Assembly (NCBI GenBank): GCA_028015205.1 | Contig: CM051516.1 | Span: forward strand, 47,000,230-47,064,229 | Source of the DNA: Mytilisepta virgata | Lineage: Eukaryota > Mollusca > Bivalvia > Mytilida > Mytilidae | Direction: 5' to 3' | Length of the DNA: 64,000 nucleotides | Part shown: positions 25,901 through 37,185 of the stretch, piece by piece | How the letters are laid out: each line of letters begins with the position of its first letter | How positions within the stretch are numbered: position 1 is the first letter of the stretch | The notes under the pieces: model-generated | Told to the model about the DNA's origin: nothing | What the model saw: only the letters and a program-made list of their open reading frames with translations | Databases searched by the model: none | Program-made: the position numbers and the translations under genes

Positions 25901-28900
25901 ACCTTCATTTTTTCAGATTTTTCTCTTGCAAGTAGTACATTAGAGTCGTACTCTTCCCCAAGTCCTACAACAATTTCATCCAACAAAGATAGAAAGTTAT
26001 ACTTTGATCGTTTAACGGCATCAGCAACTTCTATGTCCTTTTCCCTTTCTGTAAGGAACTTGCATACTACAGGGTGAAATGAAAATATTTTCTGATCTGC
26101 AAGATATTCTTCAAATTCGGTTCCAGAATCGTATTGCCCAACATCATCTTCATAATCGTTTTGAATTTCTAAAAGATGACGACTCTTAAAGAGAAGTAGC
26201 TTCAGTTGGATGTCCCTGAGATTTTCGCTGCTTGTTCCTTCCTTACCATATACAACTCTGGCAGCAGATCGAAGATTAAATTTTGTGCTTCCAAATAAAG
26301 ACAGCTGACAAAGAACTGGTTTGTATTCCTTCAGATTTTCGTATGGTTTGCTGAGACATTGTTGCATGTTCAACACTGACGTTGGAAGGGCTCCAACAGT
26401 TTCTCCAAGTACAGATATTACCTCAGCAGCATGGATGGAATTGTTGATCAGGTCACTTACCACACGCAGAGCAAGTGGACAGGATCCACATATACGAACA
26501 ACACAGTTTATTTGATCATCGGTGATACCACACTGAAATTAGTTAAATAATTTTAAAATATAAGTTATAATTAAGAAATGTCTTAATTGATATGGCTGAA
26601 ATTATTGTAAAAATAATTGTTCAAAGGAATAACTAAGTGACTAGATAATGACGGAATACCGCAAAAGATTATCTAATAGCAAGGAAGAGTCGTGTAAAAT
26701 TAAATACTATAACGATATCACCAAAAAATTTTAAAAAAAAGTGCCAAAAAAATAAAATTGGAAGCACAAAAAGCATACGGACCCCCATAAAAACGGGAGC
26801 TGACATGAGATGTCCAGTTAACTGTATAAAGTGGGTAATATCCGGTAAAGTGTCAAGTCCAGAGAATCGTCATATCCAGTCGGATATGAAATATAACTGA
26901 CGATTTTTATATAGAACTTCGTATTGATCAATTTAATTCGTAGTGACCACCATAACCCTTTCGAAGTGATGATATCACAGACTGAACATACAACTATCTT
27001 AAGTATATATGTGGCAGTAATTTTGCGAACATACAACTATCTTAAGAATATATGTGGCAGTAATTTTGCTTGATGAGAGAGTCACTAATATCAAATGTAC
27101 GAAAATAGTAAACACAAGGGGAAATGCTGGATATTTTAGCTATGTTTTTACTATGAAATGGAAAGCTCAATGAAGTAAAATCGTCACGTTTGTCATATTT
27201 ATTTTTATTTATCATCTAAGTACAATAGTATTAGTCTAGTTGTGAAGCAGAAATGGATGTGACGGGGTTCACTTCAATCTCAAATTCACTGGGTTAGATA
27301 AGATGCATGTTATCCTTAAAGTGAGGATGATCAAAGGATATCGCATCATGTATATAGCGGAAAATGAGCATCGTTAATTTTAAATCCACTGATAATGGTT
27401 CAAACCACTCCTGGAGTAGGCTTTGTCAAATTCATTCTTGAATCCACTCTTTGTTGATGTAACTAGCAATATGGAATTTTGATAGCGATTTACTGGTGTA
27501 CCTAGGAGACCCTGCGATATTTCTCTGTTCGAGTGGACACGTATGATTTTTGGTTTTCCAGTTTATTTTTGTTATCACGTACTGCATAACCGAAGAAACA
27601 ACAGAAATGTGATTGATAATGTGTCCTCTAAAATCGAAGTGGATATGTAAGTGGGTTTGCATTGATTATATGTAACAAAAGTAAATTAAAAACATTAGGA
27701 TATTTCTAAATATTGTTTATAGTAACAATGTCATGATAAATTACAGAACTCTTAGTTTCTTTTAAAAAATGCTGAACCAGATTTCAAGACTTTTTTCTTA
27801 TAATGGAGTGGTATCAAAAGTATCTTGGAACACTGCATTAAATTCTAGTACTCAACCATATTTTAGATAATCTTTTTGTTGAATATAATATAAATTTATT
27901 ACACTTCTTTTTGATATTTTATAACTCCACAAAAAGACAAAGCTTTCATTTGATTCTAACTGTTTAAACAGATGTAATGGCACGTAATCAGTCCTCAACA
28001 ACTTTGATTTTTATTACCCTTCTTGTGCATTTCTCCACCAGTTTTGTTGCATTCAATAAATCCAATTTCTTGACTTCTGTTTTATGTACCAAATATTTCA
28101 GCTGTTGCCTGAGTTGGCTTGTGGATTCGTCGCTGGTGTTTATAAGAAAATCCTCTTGCGATGTTATGACAATTCTTATCTGGAACAAAAAAACGTCACT
28201 ACTAGAACCAAGGTGAGAATGAATTTTAGAGCGGTAATGAATGCACCGTCACTTGTTAAAAATGTGTCATTACACAATTGTCCTGAATGCTTTATTTTGA
28301 ATTGTATAAATGGAGAGGGAGACATTCCGATCCAACACATGGTCAGTGTGTAATAATTTTTCTGATGTGATCTTGTGCGGAGGGTACCCTCGTACAAAGT
28401 CTTAAACGGTTTTAAGGTAGGGTCTTCCAAATAGGGTTACATACAAAACATTAGGCTCAGCCCAAGATTGTGATATACCAAAAATTATTACCCATGATTT
28501 AACGAAAGAAGTGATAGGAATGTTAAATGGAAAATAAATATACAATTAGCATATGCCTATATGTAAGTAAGTAAAGTCAAGAAATACCAAACTGATATTC
28601 GAAGGAGGGAAAAATCGAAATAACTGACAAACTCCGGAGAACATCGAAGACAAGACCAAAACAATACGTGCATTATAATTAAAAACTATAAACATATGAA
28701 AAACATGGACCCCACCAAAAAACCGGGGGTAGACTCGTATTTCTCCGTAAGAGTAAGTAGTTTCTGCTTCCTGCAGGACACCCGCCATGCTGTCATGTCA
28801 AATCTTGTATGAGGAAGGGATAAAATCAATGGAACAGGTCCATTTTCATTTGGAAAACGGTTTTTTCATACCTGTCAACGAAGACATGATGACGTCCTTA

Positions 28901-30399
28901 AAACTTTAATAAGGATGACTCCAACTTAGGAGAAACATACCTCTGTCAGGAGCTATTTTGTAAAGGTCTTCGTTTTAGGACTAGTCTTTTTGACCTACGA
29001 TGCTGATTTTATTGTTTGTTTGGTTAACTATTGACCGGGAATGTATTTTTGTTATCAATTATAGCAACATAACGGAAGACCAGTCATTAAGAGTTTTATC
29101 CCAAAATTCTAACCAAAATCTGATCCAAGTGCCCGATCAAAAATGCTTAAACCGAAGAGTCCATATGGACACTGCTATTTGAGACGGATACATTTGTACT
29201 TATTTTCGAAAAATCGATTTCGATGATTCTTTAAAAGTTTGCAGTTGTTTTTTTATTTCTAAGTGATAAATCACCTGACGAAATGCAGTTCGTTAACTTC
29301 GTGATTTGCCTTTCGGAACACTGTCCACGAACAATGATCCACAGTAATCAATCCAAAGTACATCTTAGTTTCCAAAAATTTGCTTTTATGACTGAAACCA
29401 GATACAAGATATGTTTACCTGTAGATAGATCGTGGAAACCAGTTTTTATCAATAGATGAAGCCGGGACAAACAGAAACAGCTATACCGTGTGCCAGATTC
29501 AAACTGGCAACCTCATTGGTAAAAGGCTGTTGGTAATTATTAGTGATGACACCGCCTCTTCAGGGTTGATATTCCAACGCGCATTTTTGGAAAATCAAAA
29601 TAATTCTTTTTTTTAACTGTCTCTTAAAAGCTACTCAATTCTCACATCAATATGGGCAAATGTTTAATTTCACCACCGGTATCGTTATTGTTCTTATACC
29701 TTGCAATCGTTTATGTTTTTCATTACTTCCAGTAAAGATTTAAGGTAACCCAAGACTTTCAGTTTCTCCATTGGATCTGTAGTTGAATCTTCCAGGTTGT
29801 CGAATAAAAATATTTCTGAAATACAGAAAACATCCTACAACTATATTATAAAAGTAATGTTGATTTCCATCTGAATTTCAGTTTAATATATTCATTAGCT
29901 GCAACAAATAGACAGAAGAACTTTTCATTCTGTATTTAGTTCACTAAAAAGACATTTATTGCATGGAACGAGCATACTAGTAGAGAACATACAAATATAC
30001 TTGTAAACTTACGTTTTCTACTCTTCTTGTCTTTAATATAATTTGTCAGAATGTCTCTCAAAGCAGACTCCTCCATGAACACTGCATCTAAAGTCTCTAC
30101 TTCTTCACCATTTTCTGTTACTTTAACCGAACCAGATGTAGACCCCCTCAGTTCAGATATACTATGTATTGTAGTCCGTAGAAAATGTCTAAAAGTTCTT
30201 TGTTCTCTGAAACAAGAAATGTTATTCAAGTACCAAAAAATCCCAAAAGGGTAAAACCAAACCTGAGCTATAATGTGTATGTTAGGGAGATATTCCTGAG
30301 AATCCAAATTAGTACTGAAATACTAGAGTTCCTGATATCCAAAACTCACCAGTCAGTCGTAACTATATATATATATATATTTGTAAATTGTGCTCTTTG

Positions 30400-30430
<31 letters not shown>

Positions 30431-32508
30431 GTCTGAGGGTCTGTATATTTGATGGCGTTAATTGAATGTTGTGTCATTTTTACCTCTCCTGTTATCAACT
30501 TAAGTTAACGCAAGGTGCAGCACTGGGCGGAAACCTCGATTGTAAACGTTATATTTGGTACCCAAATGGTCTATAGATAGGTGATAAATATTTTTAACCC
30601 AATTTTTAAATAACTTCCGGAAAACAACTCCGCTGAAGTTGATACTGTAATATCATTTTAATTGTACTTGATTAGCAAATTTCGAGATGTTTTATCGCTA
30701 ATTAATATTTAAATCAAAAAACGATAATTGAAAGGCAGGTTCAATGCCAAATGCCATACATACGGAGCAATACATGAAGGAAGTATTCCTTATTTTACTA
30801 CTTTAAACCGTAGTAAAGCATAACGGATACAAGATTTGACAGAACTGGTTCTCCGCATATAGATGTAATGCAAATTATATCATCAAGATTTGTCTTCTAC
30901 ATTTCACATGGCTTAAGTGTTCAGTTGATAGGTTTTTATTTTTTACAATTTTTTTCTGGCCATCACCTGGTGTATCAAGAAGTCCAGCATTAGAATCCTG
31001 CCGAATAGGATGTCCGCTTGGCTATGAAGATCTATTAAATTTTAGCCGCATACGGTCAGCATTATGGTTTCATATCCTATGACAGGTTCTTTGAACAGAT
31101 AAAGGACATTTGCAACGAATCTTCAGATATTCAGGCCTAGTACTTACGAAATGGGCAGGAATTTTTATCATAAATAATGGAGAGAAGTAATAAAAAATGA
31201 TATGATGTAAGGCTGTTTTGTACTAGACCAACATGATTAGCTGTATTTTTAAATGACAAGAATACAGGGTTGGCAGGTTCGAGAAAGACTTAAGTGGAAA
31301 ATTTTACAGCATTACTGTTGCTCAAATTAATTTACAATGAAATACAAATATCCGCAGATTGTTGACAGCAGGCATTAAAAGGGCTAGAGCTATAGTATTA
31401 CTCTTACTAGTATAATCTAACCATGAAATAAGTAAAATATGCGAACGTTCAGATAATAACCAACCACGGTACCAAATATAAAAAGAATCTTCCAAAAGAT
31501 GAATTACTTATTGTGTACATCAGATTTGCAAAAGGGCAATATACATAAAGACGTAAATGCAAACTAAAACAACCTTAAAGTGGATATTATATTGAATTTC
31601 ACATATGTTCAAACTATGCCCAAATATGATACGCTACTCCGTAGTTTTATTTGTTTTCACAGTGGCTCATTATCATTTTTCAGCGGTTTTCTCATGTAAT
31701 TTGGTTACTCTACATTATTTCTTACCGTAGTTCAATTCTTGTCGTTGGCCAGTTTTCACGGCGTAACTCGTAACACACTGTATTAGCCAGACAAGTTTTC
31801 CCCATTCCTCCCAATCCACACAAAAGAATTCCTTGAACAAAATGACAATAGAGGAATGATATTTTACAGAATAAATATGGGTATTAAATAGATGCTGATG
31901 AAAACATAGGTTTTTAATGTATTGCCAAATATGGAGGTGTGTTATTCTCTTTGACAAGAAAGAAGAGAAGAGAAAGTAGCTTAAGTTTTGTTTAAATTTT
32001 CTTCATAAATTTTTCAGGTAAGTTTAGATAGTTTGAATAATTTGTACTTATTGATCAACATACCTTTTTTGTCTCCACTTTGTATTAGTTCTTGGATTTC
32101 TTTCATTTCATTTTCTCTGCCAACAAAATGTTGATCTTTGAAAATCCCTCTTTTTATACAAATTTGTCGAACTTTTCTCAAATTCTGTCGACATTGTTGC
32201 AAACTTTCTTTAACATTAACTGATCCTAATTCGGTATGGTAATTTAGATAACCAGTTAGGTTGATAAGAAACTCTAACAAGTCATTTTTATCACTAAAGT
32301 TGTTTTCCAAAGCTTCAAAATAGAATGAAGTATTGTTTATATCTCTTGCCTGTACACCAAGCTGCCTGTTTGACAAGTTTAGAACCTGTTGGAAAATATC
32401 TGGTTGTCCATCCCAATATTCCGTGAAATAATGCTTCAATTTCGTCCATATATCAATATCTGTGATTTTTTCTGTCGACACAGCTTGTACAATATCCTCA
32501 AGACTCAT
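19895..32508 (-). CDS. NLR-like gene A: N-terminal domain - NB-ARC - TPR - Ser-rich tail, 12-exon model
   Basis: Minus-strand exons 32064-32508, 31726-31831, 30013-30206, 29700-29815, 28018-28179, 24933-26532, 24515-24741, 23130-23739, 21612-21743, 21239-21316, 20253-20313 and 19895-19916 join with matching phases and total 3753 nt, or 1250 residues plus stop. Residues 1-140 are an unknown helical domain. A complete NB-ARC ATPase follows: Walker A GLGGMGKT at 154-161, Walker B IFLFDN at 250-255, a strand ending in VITS near 291-294 (the usual TTR region) and GSCPLAL at 357-363. About 660-865 is helical with TPR-like repeats. After 940 it is Ser/Asp/Gln-rich. This is the architecture of STAND-class innate-immune or cell-death ATPases. 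The specific ligand and partners are unknown. Introns hold several repeats. The last exon is the weakest part; extra small exons cannot be excluded. Confidence 0.8.
20253..20313 (-). CDS. Gene A exon 11
   Basis: The acceptor is AATCAG| and the donor |GTAAGTAAG, a strong site. It encodes QLIDDENGRPIIEYTGDML, then two bases. Phases fit exon 10 and the proposed terminal exon. Confidence 0.6.
20445..20660. repeat. Three-copy tandem repeat of about 70 bp (gene A intron)
   Basis: Units start at 20445, 20517 and 20587 (periods 72 and 70). Each begins CGCG(G/A)GAAACAACCCTATTG and ends with GCAAGG(T/G)AGACAAC. Two open frames on the plus strand here (20337-20585, 20437-20670) follow the repeat and are not genes. 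Confidence 0.8.
21090..21165 (-). repeat. Interspersed repeat family Y, fragment
   Basis: Its reverse complement contains AAACGGGGAATGTGTCAAAG and AGACAACCCGACCAAAGAGCA, matching 42006-42065. It lies in a gene A intron. Confidence 0.7.
21239..21316 (-). CDS. Gene A exon 10
   Basis: The acceptor is ATACAG| and the donor is G|GTAAGA. The exon is 78 nt and encodes KDLEGFLPAATPRLRTLVMT and a short end. Phases fit both neighbours. Confidence 0.6.
21612..21743 (-). CDS. Gene A exon 9
   Basis: Entry is phase 1 after CTAAAG|, preceded by a T-rich tract; the donor is G|GTAAAT. It encodes 43 full codons rich in Lys and Ser, including TPLKKQKSDDWVMKDKLSPF. It is phase-compatible with exons 8 and 10. 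No domain recognised. Confidence 0.6.
21960..22745. mobile_element. Non-autonomous bivalve repeat bounded by GCTCACCTGG / CCAGGTGAGC
   Basis: The ends carry a 10-bp inverted word, GCTCACCTGG near 21988 and CCAGGTGAGC near 22727. The right end has GACGGACGACGGACGCC. Internally a segment starting GGGCAATAACTCCTAAATGG is present twice, near 22073 and 22227, 154 bp apart. An inverted copy with the same terminal features is nested at 37186-37870. There is no coding capacity. It sits in an intron of gene A. Confidence 0.75.
23130..23739 (-). CDS. Gene A exon 8: Ser/Asp/Gln-rich linker
   Basis: The acceptor is TTTATAG| and the donor is A|GTAAGT. It encodes 203 codons rich in Ser, Asp, Gln and Asn, with RSQSETSSDSGDD early, SSSSGVSSTGG in the middle and KRRSKLGSFGSGSLEDSSD late, plus basic patches (KRTKR, KRK). 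It looks disordered and phosphorylatable, and might carry a nuclear-type basic signal; those roles are inference. Confidence 0.75.
24080..24300. repeat. Mussel-type interspersed repeat fragment
   Basis: It is purine-rich, with AAACGCCACTCAAAAGTCAA and GGGTTAAACCGGTTTTATGG. It resembles repeat sequence I associate with mytilid genomes; no second copy is evident in this window. It lies within a gene A intron. Confidence 0.35.
24515..24741 (-). CDS. Gene A exon 7
   Basis: The acceptor is TTATTTCAG| and the donor |GTAAGT. It encodes about 75 residues, helical and acidic, with DPVIIDLLQEGIKLYNDVF and ending in NVERKYS. No domain recognised. Entry is phase 1 and exit phase 0, both matching the neighbours. 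Confidence 0.75.
24933..26532 (-). CDS. Gene A exon 6: GxPLAL motif, winged-helix-like and TPR region
   Basis: The acceptor is ATTTCAG| and the donor is G|GTATGA. This is a single 1600-nt exon. It opens with VVRICGSCPLALRVVSDLI (the GLPLAL motif of NB-ARC proteins), then a basic stretch ending in HPVVCKFLTEREKD. It finishes with helical repeats of TPR spacing: ADIYNCLGCIYYRKNQAEDA, then YANIGACHFRLG, then LKNRGDVYTMLKKFTEAEKD. An internal GTAAGT near 26458 is read through, because the frame continues for 500 codons. Confidence 0.9.
26984..27069. repeat. 43-bp tandem duplication (gene A intron)
   Basis: GAACATACAACTATCTTAAG occurs at 26984 and again at 27027, followed both times by (T/A)ATATATGTGGCAG. 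Only one or two bases differ, so it is recent. Confidence 0.9.
28018..28179 (-). CDS. Gene A exon 5: NB-ARC sensor strand and ARC1 start
   Basis: The acceptor is TTGTTCCAG| and the donor is AGG|GTAATA; it is exactly 54 codons, phase 0 on both sides. It begins IRIVITSQEDF, in the place of the conserved TTR strand of NB-ARC proteins, and later has VKKLDLLNATKLVEK, like the L-x-x-L-x-x-x-x-A-x-x-L segment before ARC. It fills the gap between exons 4 and 6. Confidence 0.8.
28555..28850. repeat. Mussel-type interspersed repeat fragment
   Basis: It contains AAACTGATATTCGAAGGAGG, TGACAAACTCCGGAGAACAT and ACACCCGCCATGCTGTCATG, a pattern I associate with mussel repeats. It lies between exons 4 and 5 of gene A. 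The open frame at 28546-28788 is part of it. Confidence 0.35.
29700..29815 (-). CDS. Gene A exon 4: Walker B exon
   Basis: The acceptor is ATTTCAG| and the donor is AAG|GTATAA. It starts with IFLFDNLEDSTTDPMEKL, a hydrophobic strand ending in Asp-Asn as in NB-ARC kinase-2, and ends VMKNINDCK. Confidence 0.85.
30013..30206 (-). CDS. Gene A exon 3: NB-ARC segment between Walker A and B
   Basis: The acceptor is GTTTCAG| and the donor is C|GTAAGT. It encodes REQRTFRHFLRTTIHSISEL, an acidic insert, and EESALRDILTNYIKDKK. The copy in C (52197-52393) is clearly related. Confidence 0.85.
30403..30430 (+). repeat. Long poly-T tract
   Basis: A run of more than 25 T follows a (TA)n block near 30364-30380. 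It is in the intron between exons 2 and 3 of gene A and could be the tail of a minus-strand retroelement, but no element is recognisable next to it. Confidence 0.8.
31726..31831 (-). CDS. Gene A exon 2: Walker A exon
   Basis: The acceptor is TTCAAG| and the donor |GTAAGA. The exon encodes ILLCGLGGMGKTCLANTV and then a strand ending TRIELR. All P-loop residues are present. Its length, 106 nt, and its phases (1 in, 2 out) equal those of gene B exon 2. Confidence 0.9.
32064..32508 (-). CDS. Gene A exon 1: N-terminal helical domain
   Basis: The start is the ATG at 32508 (MSLEDIVQAV); 148 codons plus one base follow before the donor G|GTATGT. It contains LKHYFTEYWDGQPDIFQQVL, then NDLLEFLINLTGYLNYHTEL, and ends HFVGRENEMKEIQELIQSG. 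The HT-x-LG and (F/I)GR-E/Q patterns are shared with gene B exon 1. No death, CARD or TIR signature is obvious. Confidence 0.8.
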
Positions 32509-33900
32509 CTTTATTACCTGTTCTCTAAATCCTCATTCTGCAATTTTTGAGCATTTATGATAGAACAGTTCTAATCGATTTTATCCTTTCGACTTTTGTA
32601 ATTGATTTAAAAACTATATTTTTTTCTATTCTTATCTTTTTTAATATGTTCTAACAAGTAAACTTTCTCACTGAAATTTAAATAGGGATGATTATATGTT
32701 ATAACTGTCTAATAAATATAGTTCCTTGTCTTACATGATATTTCTCTTTACAATATCAGGATAGTAACACGTAAGACATGTTTTGTTTAAGAATAAACGA
32801 ATTAATATAGATTTACATCAGGTATATTGTACGTATAAACGAATATGCAATGTATGTCTATACTTTAATAAAAAAAAATGACATTTTGTCGATATTGTTG
32901 TACAATGTTCTCAATACTCATCTTTTTATATTAATCTTTAATCTGTCAGTCTTTTATGCTTTGGTCTAACAGACTTTGTATTTTCAGTTTTTGTTATTGA
33001 TTTTTGAACAATGCATCTTTTTAAATTTTTAAAATAAAATATAATAATGGGAAGATGTATCATATCAATTGTTATGCATGTTTTTGTAAAGTTTGTTGTT
33101 TTTTCACTATTAAATATAAATATAAACAAATTTAATCAAAGTTCAAAATGTCTATGTTATTTGATTTTTAAAAACATTGGGACATGGAAAATACATAAAA
33201 TAGGAGAGGTGGGAATAGTGTTTCTAACTTTAAGGCTCCTACTGTATACAGATCCTTATAAATACACCATTAACAGGTGATATATGATTATTTCAAACAT
33301 TTAAGCATTTGATAGATATAAACTTTGATATATTGTGTTTCAATCTTTTTATTTTTATTTTTTTTATTATCATTTAATTAATATTTTTTACTGATATTCA
33401 CAACAAACTATAAATTGATTGCAATTTCCGTTTGAATTTTACAGACTTTTAAAAAATCGCAGGGTCTGAAACCGTGTAATGTAACGTTTGAATTGTGTAC
33501 GTGTCGTTTAGTGCTCTGTGTATATGGTGTAGACGAGGGTGTAGATAAATTATAGTTGTCGTATAGACACATTGTATTTCCTTGTATGACGTTTATATAA
33601 TATTCTCTTTTGAACGTCAGAAGACCGTGACCTGCCTTAACCTTTAATACATACATACATACTAGTATAGATTTTTAAAAGATAGATTTGTTCTGGCCTG
33701 CATGTCAATAAATTCAGAAACTTTAATATATAATTCTAATCAAATTTAATTTTCTTGTGGAAAATAAGAATACACCTCTACATGTATATTTGAAGCACAT
33801 TTATTATTGTTTATTACACTTTCTTGGTTTTCTTTTCAACCGAGTGTTATAACTTGTCGTTAATTAAATCTCTTGATACCATTTTTGATGCACAAGATGT
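32509..33900. promoter_or_regulatory. Upstream region of gene A, partly duplicated at copy C
   Basis: The segment 32653-32760 (starting CAAGTAAACTTTCTCA) matches 54412-54520 upstream of copy C, so the duplication includes sequence 5' of the coding start. No promoter motif could be fixed. From 32760 to 33900 the sequence is AT-rich without a supported gene. Confidence 0.45.
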
Positions 33901-36900
33901 GCATATTTCTTCGTATTGTTGAAGGTTGAAGAGCAAATTGAAAAATACCAAAATCACCAAAAGGGATATATTTAAATTACTTACCGTCTAAGGACAGTGC
34001 TATGCACGAGGGAGATGCTCCTTAGTTTTAATACATTTTACAAATTTTAAACGGTAAATTTTAAGCATCAATATCGTGCTAGTATCGAAATACTAGCAAC
34101 TGAGCTTGGGATACTCCCCTGGATACCCTCGGGGACTTGTAGTCCACAGCAGTGGCATCGACTTAGTGGTACATGTATAAATAAATTCTTTGATACCCAT
34201 TTTTATGCACAAGATGTGCACATTTTGTCGATTTACGACTCATCAGTTGTGCTTAATACCTAAAATGTTGAAAACCAAAACAAAAAATCCAAAAGGTTGA
34301 ATTTAAGAGCCTCATTCAAAAATACACCATAATTATGTTAAGTTTATATTAACCAAGTTTGAAATACAGTTAAATTTAATTTTTATTTGAATTTTTATGT
34401 CTTACATGTATATACATGAACCTTTTAATTTAATCACAAACTTATATATTTTGTACTTCAAACTTAATTTACTTTTGTACGTACATGACTTACCATGTTA
34501 TTTGTTTGTTGTCTGACACAAGCGGGAAGTTAATTCAGTTCAAATTAGAACATCTCAAAACAAAATATATTTTTAGAAGAAATCGACGTGTTTAAACAGA
34601 GGTCGCTGCATTTCAAACGGATCGATATTATGTGTGAAATATGCTATTCATAACGTTAAAGTATAATGAAAGAGGTTTTATTAGTAAGAAATGATGAATC
34701 TTAAAAAATAACTTAATGCTGTTTTTTTACATTCTATTTTTAAACATTTATTAAAATATGAAGAAAAAAATTTTTACTAATGCCTTAATATTTACACGTA
34801 CATACAATAAAATAAAACTTCTGAAGATGTTATATATACCGTTTGATTCGGTACCTGCATTTTAAAAATGTGGAACAGTTGTAACCTTGGTTTTTAGACG
34901 AAAGCGGATTTTGTTTCAAATTAAATTCGAAAATTGTGGCCAGTACATGTAGGTCAATATAACAGATGAATCAATATTGAATATAAGAGCGGATATCCTT
35001 TTTCAACAATATATATAATTAATATCTTTATAAAAAGTATTACAAATATATTTTAAAATTAATGAATATGAATGATATTCGCTTACTGTACTTGCATAAA
35101 AAGGCATCATCCAGTGATTTTATCTAGTTGTTAAAAGTAATGTAAAAAAAAATATAGTCAAAATCGATCAAATTCTAAACTTTTTGTACACCGCAACATG
35201 TCTATTCTATATGATGTATATGTTAAATAAAGGCCAAATTGTTATCAATATTCAGGATAAATACTTCACAAAATAAGCTTTCTTGTTTGCACCAGTTGCG
35301 GATTTCTTCACATCTATATGTCACTGAAGGACATTAAGCTGCAAGATGAAATATAAGGAGATCTAATCTAAATCTTCCCCAGTGTCAAAGTTTAAGCCGA
35401 AGATATAACAAACATACATGCATATATAATCAAGTTAACTGATCAAATGTATATATATATTAAGACAAAAACTACCGTTTTACAACAGGGGCAACCAGTA
35501 CGTGATTAACCCCTTCCGTTAGCCAGATAAGTTATGTTAATCAGACAAAAGAAAAAGACAACACAATTAAGAGCTTCCCACGTATCCACAGACGCAGCAA
35601 ATTGAAACCCGTTGCCCTAATTAATCCGCAGACGCGGCAAATTAAAACCCTAATTAACAAAGTGAACTCGATTACATTCCTCATTTTCAACTTCCCATAT
35701 TGCAGATATTCTAGTCTTTCCTTCTCGGCTCTACTGGAAATATCTGGTGTGTCTATTCCTCTGCACTTGGTGTAAGCAACCTCTTGTATTTGAAATAATA
35801 TGTTCAGAAAAACTAAAATAAATGGATAGAAAACTCAATATTTCGCAACATTAAACCAGTTTGAATTAGTTAATTCATTTTCATTTCCCCGCAATGTATT
35901 TAACAAAATTGATAGTTCTTATTTTAAAGTTTTGTTAAATAATAGTTTTCAGTAGTTTTCAGTGTTTATTTGTTGTGCTTGAAGTTGTTCATTTGTCTTC
36001 CCGGGTTTGTCTGTCCAATGGATTACGTTTTTTCATTTGCTCCCTAGGTATATTTGTCCTCCTAATCACACCTTTTCACAATTAAGTACCTGTACAATAA
36101 GCCCTTTAGTAATAAACAATATTGTTCGCAAATGCAATTTTAAAAAGTGCGTAAATGTTATGCTGCCGTATCCATCATATCCTTTCTACCAATTAAGATT
36201 GCTTTTATAAATTCTCCTATAATATTGCATTGCTCTAATGATACATATATAGATTACAACTTGGCATTTTTCATATCACACCTATTATCAGCACTAGGTC
36301 AAGATATCAGCCTGTGCTGAAAATGGATCTAATATGAATAATGATATGTTATGATATTTTTATCATATAGTACTTCTACATTGGTCTCCATGAAAATTCT
36401 TATCTCAACGATTTCAGAGTATTGCCGAATATCATCAAATCGCTGCAAATTATCATTGCCCCTCATCCATTTAGGCAATATGTTTTGTCACTTTATGTTT
36501 TTCTGTTTGTTTTAACATTTTTGAGCGAATTAATATAATCCACAGTTTCGTCCCGCTTCTCGTCTGCCGTGTTTCTATGTGCTAATAAGTTTAGAATCGA
36601 TTACGGAAACAACTGATTTATAATGCGATTACGGATTAGGAGTGTGATATAAACCGGAAACAGTTGATAACAAAGTCATATAAGCCCTCTAAGCCAATTC
36701 TTATAAGATTTGGGCAGAAATATGTATAATTTCCAATTTTATCGTAGGGTAGAATTTTACCTTTATTTTCTATAAGTATATGATAAAACATAATATATTA
36801 CACTGTCTGACCGTGTCAGGTAAAAAATGACCAAATTAAATGTATGTCAACACTCACAAAAACAGTGTAAGTAATAGAATTAAAATAGGCTTAATTTTCT

Positions 36901-37096
36901 CGATTGAACCGTGTAATTTAATATCATATGAGTGAAAATTATTTACTGAAACAGTTAATTCAGGTGTTATCGATGTTAGATAAAACTGTAGATTTTATTG
37001 GGTCTGCTCATTAACAAGTATGCAGAGTACAATCAGTAAACAATGAACCACATGCCTTATTTTGTCAAGTACATTAAGCTCGTGTTTTCTTAATAA
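33901..37096. other. No supported gene; scattered repeat fragments
   Basis: AT-rich. 33900-34260 contains degenerate mussel-type repeat text (GATGCACAAGATGTGCA twice, near 33887 and 34208). Repeat X copy 3 lies at 35945-36075. Nothing else is recognised. Confidence 0.4.
35945..36075 (+). repeat. Interspersed repeat family X, copy 3
   Basis: It has GTTCATTTGTCTTCCCGGGT followed by TTGTCTGT-CAATGGATTACG and TATATTTGTCCTCC, matching copies at 11455 and 16255. Confidence 0.65.
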
Positions 37097-37185
37097 GGGA
37101 GCAACCATTTGATTTTTATGGGGGAGGGGGCATGGAAGTGATCTTAAGTCATACCTTTTTTCATCAAAATTTCGAGACTGCCTTT

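Noticed and set aside
29490..29570. Possible tRNA-derived SINE B box (CAGTTTGAATCTGG on the minus strand)
   Set aside because: B box is imperfect and no A box or tail was found at the right distance.
32064..32130. HEPN-like R-x6-H in gene A exon 1 (RGIFKDQH)
   Set aside because: Not conserved in gene B at that place, and the flanking pattern is that of a STAND linker; likely chance.
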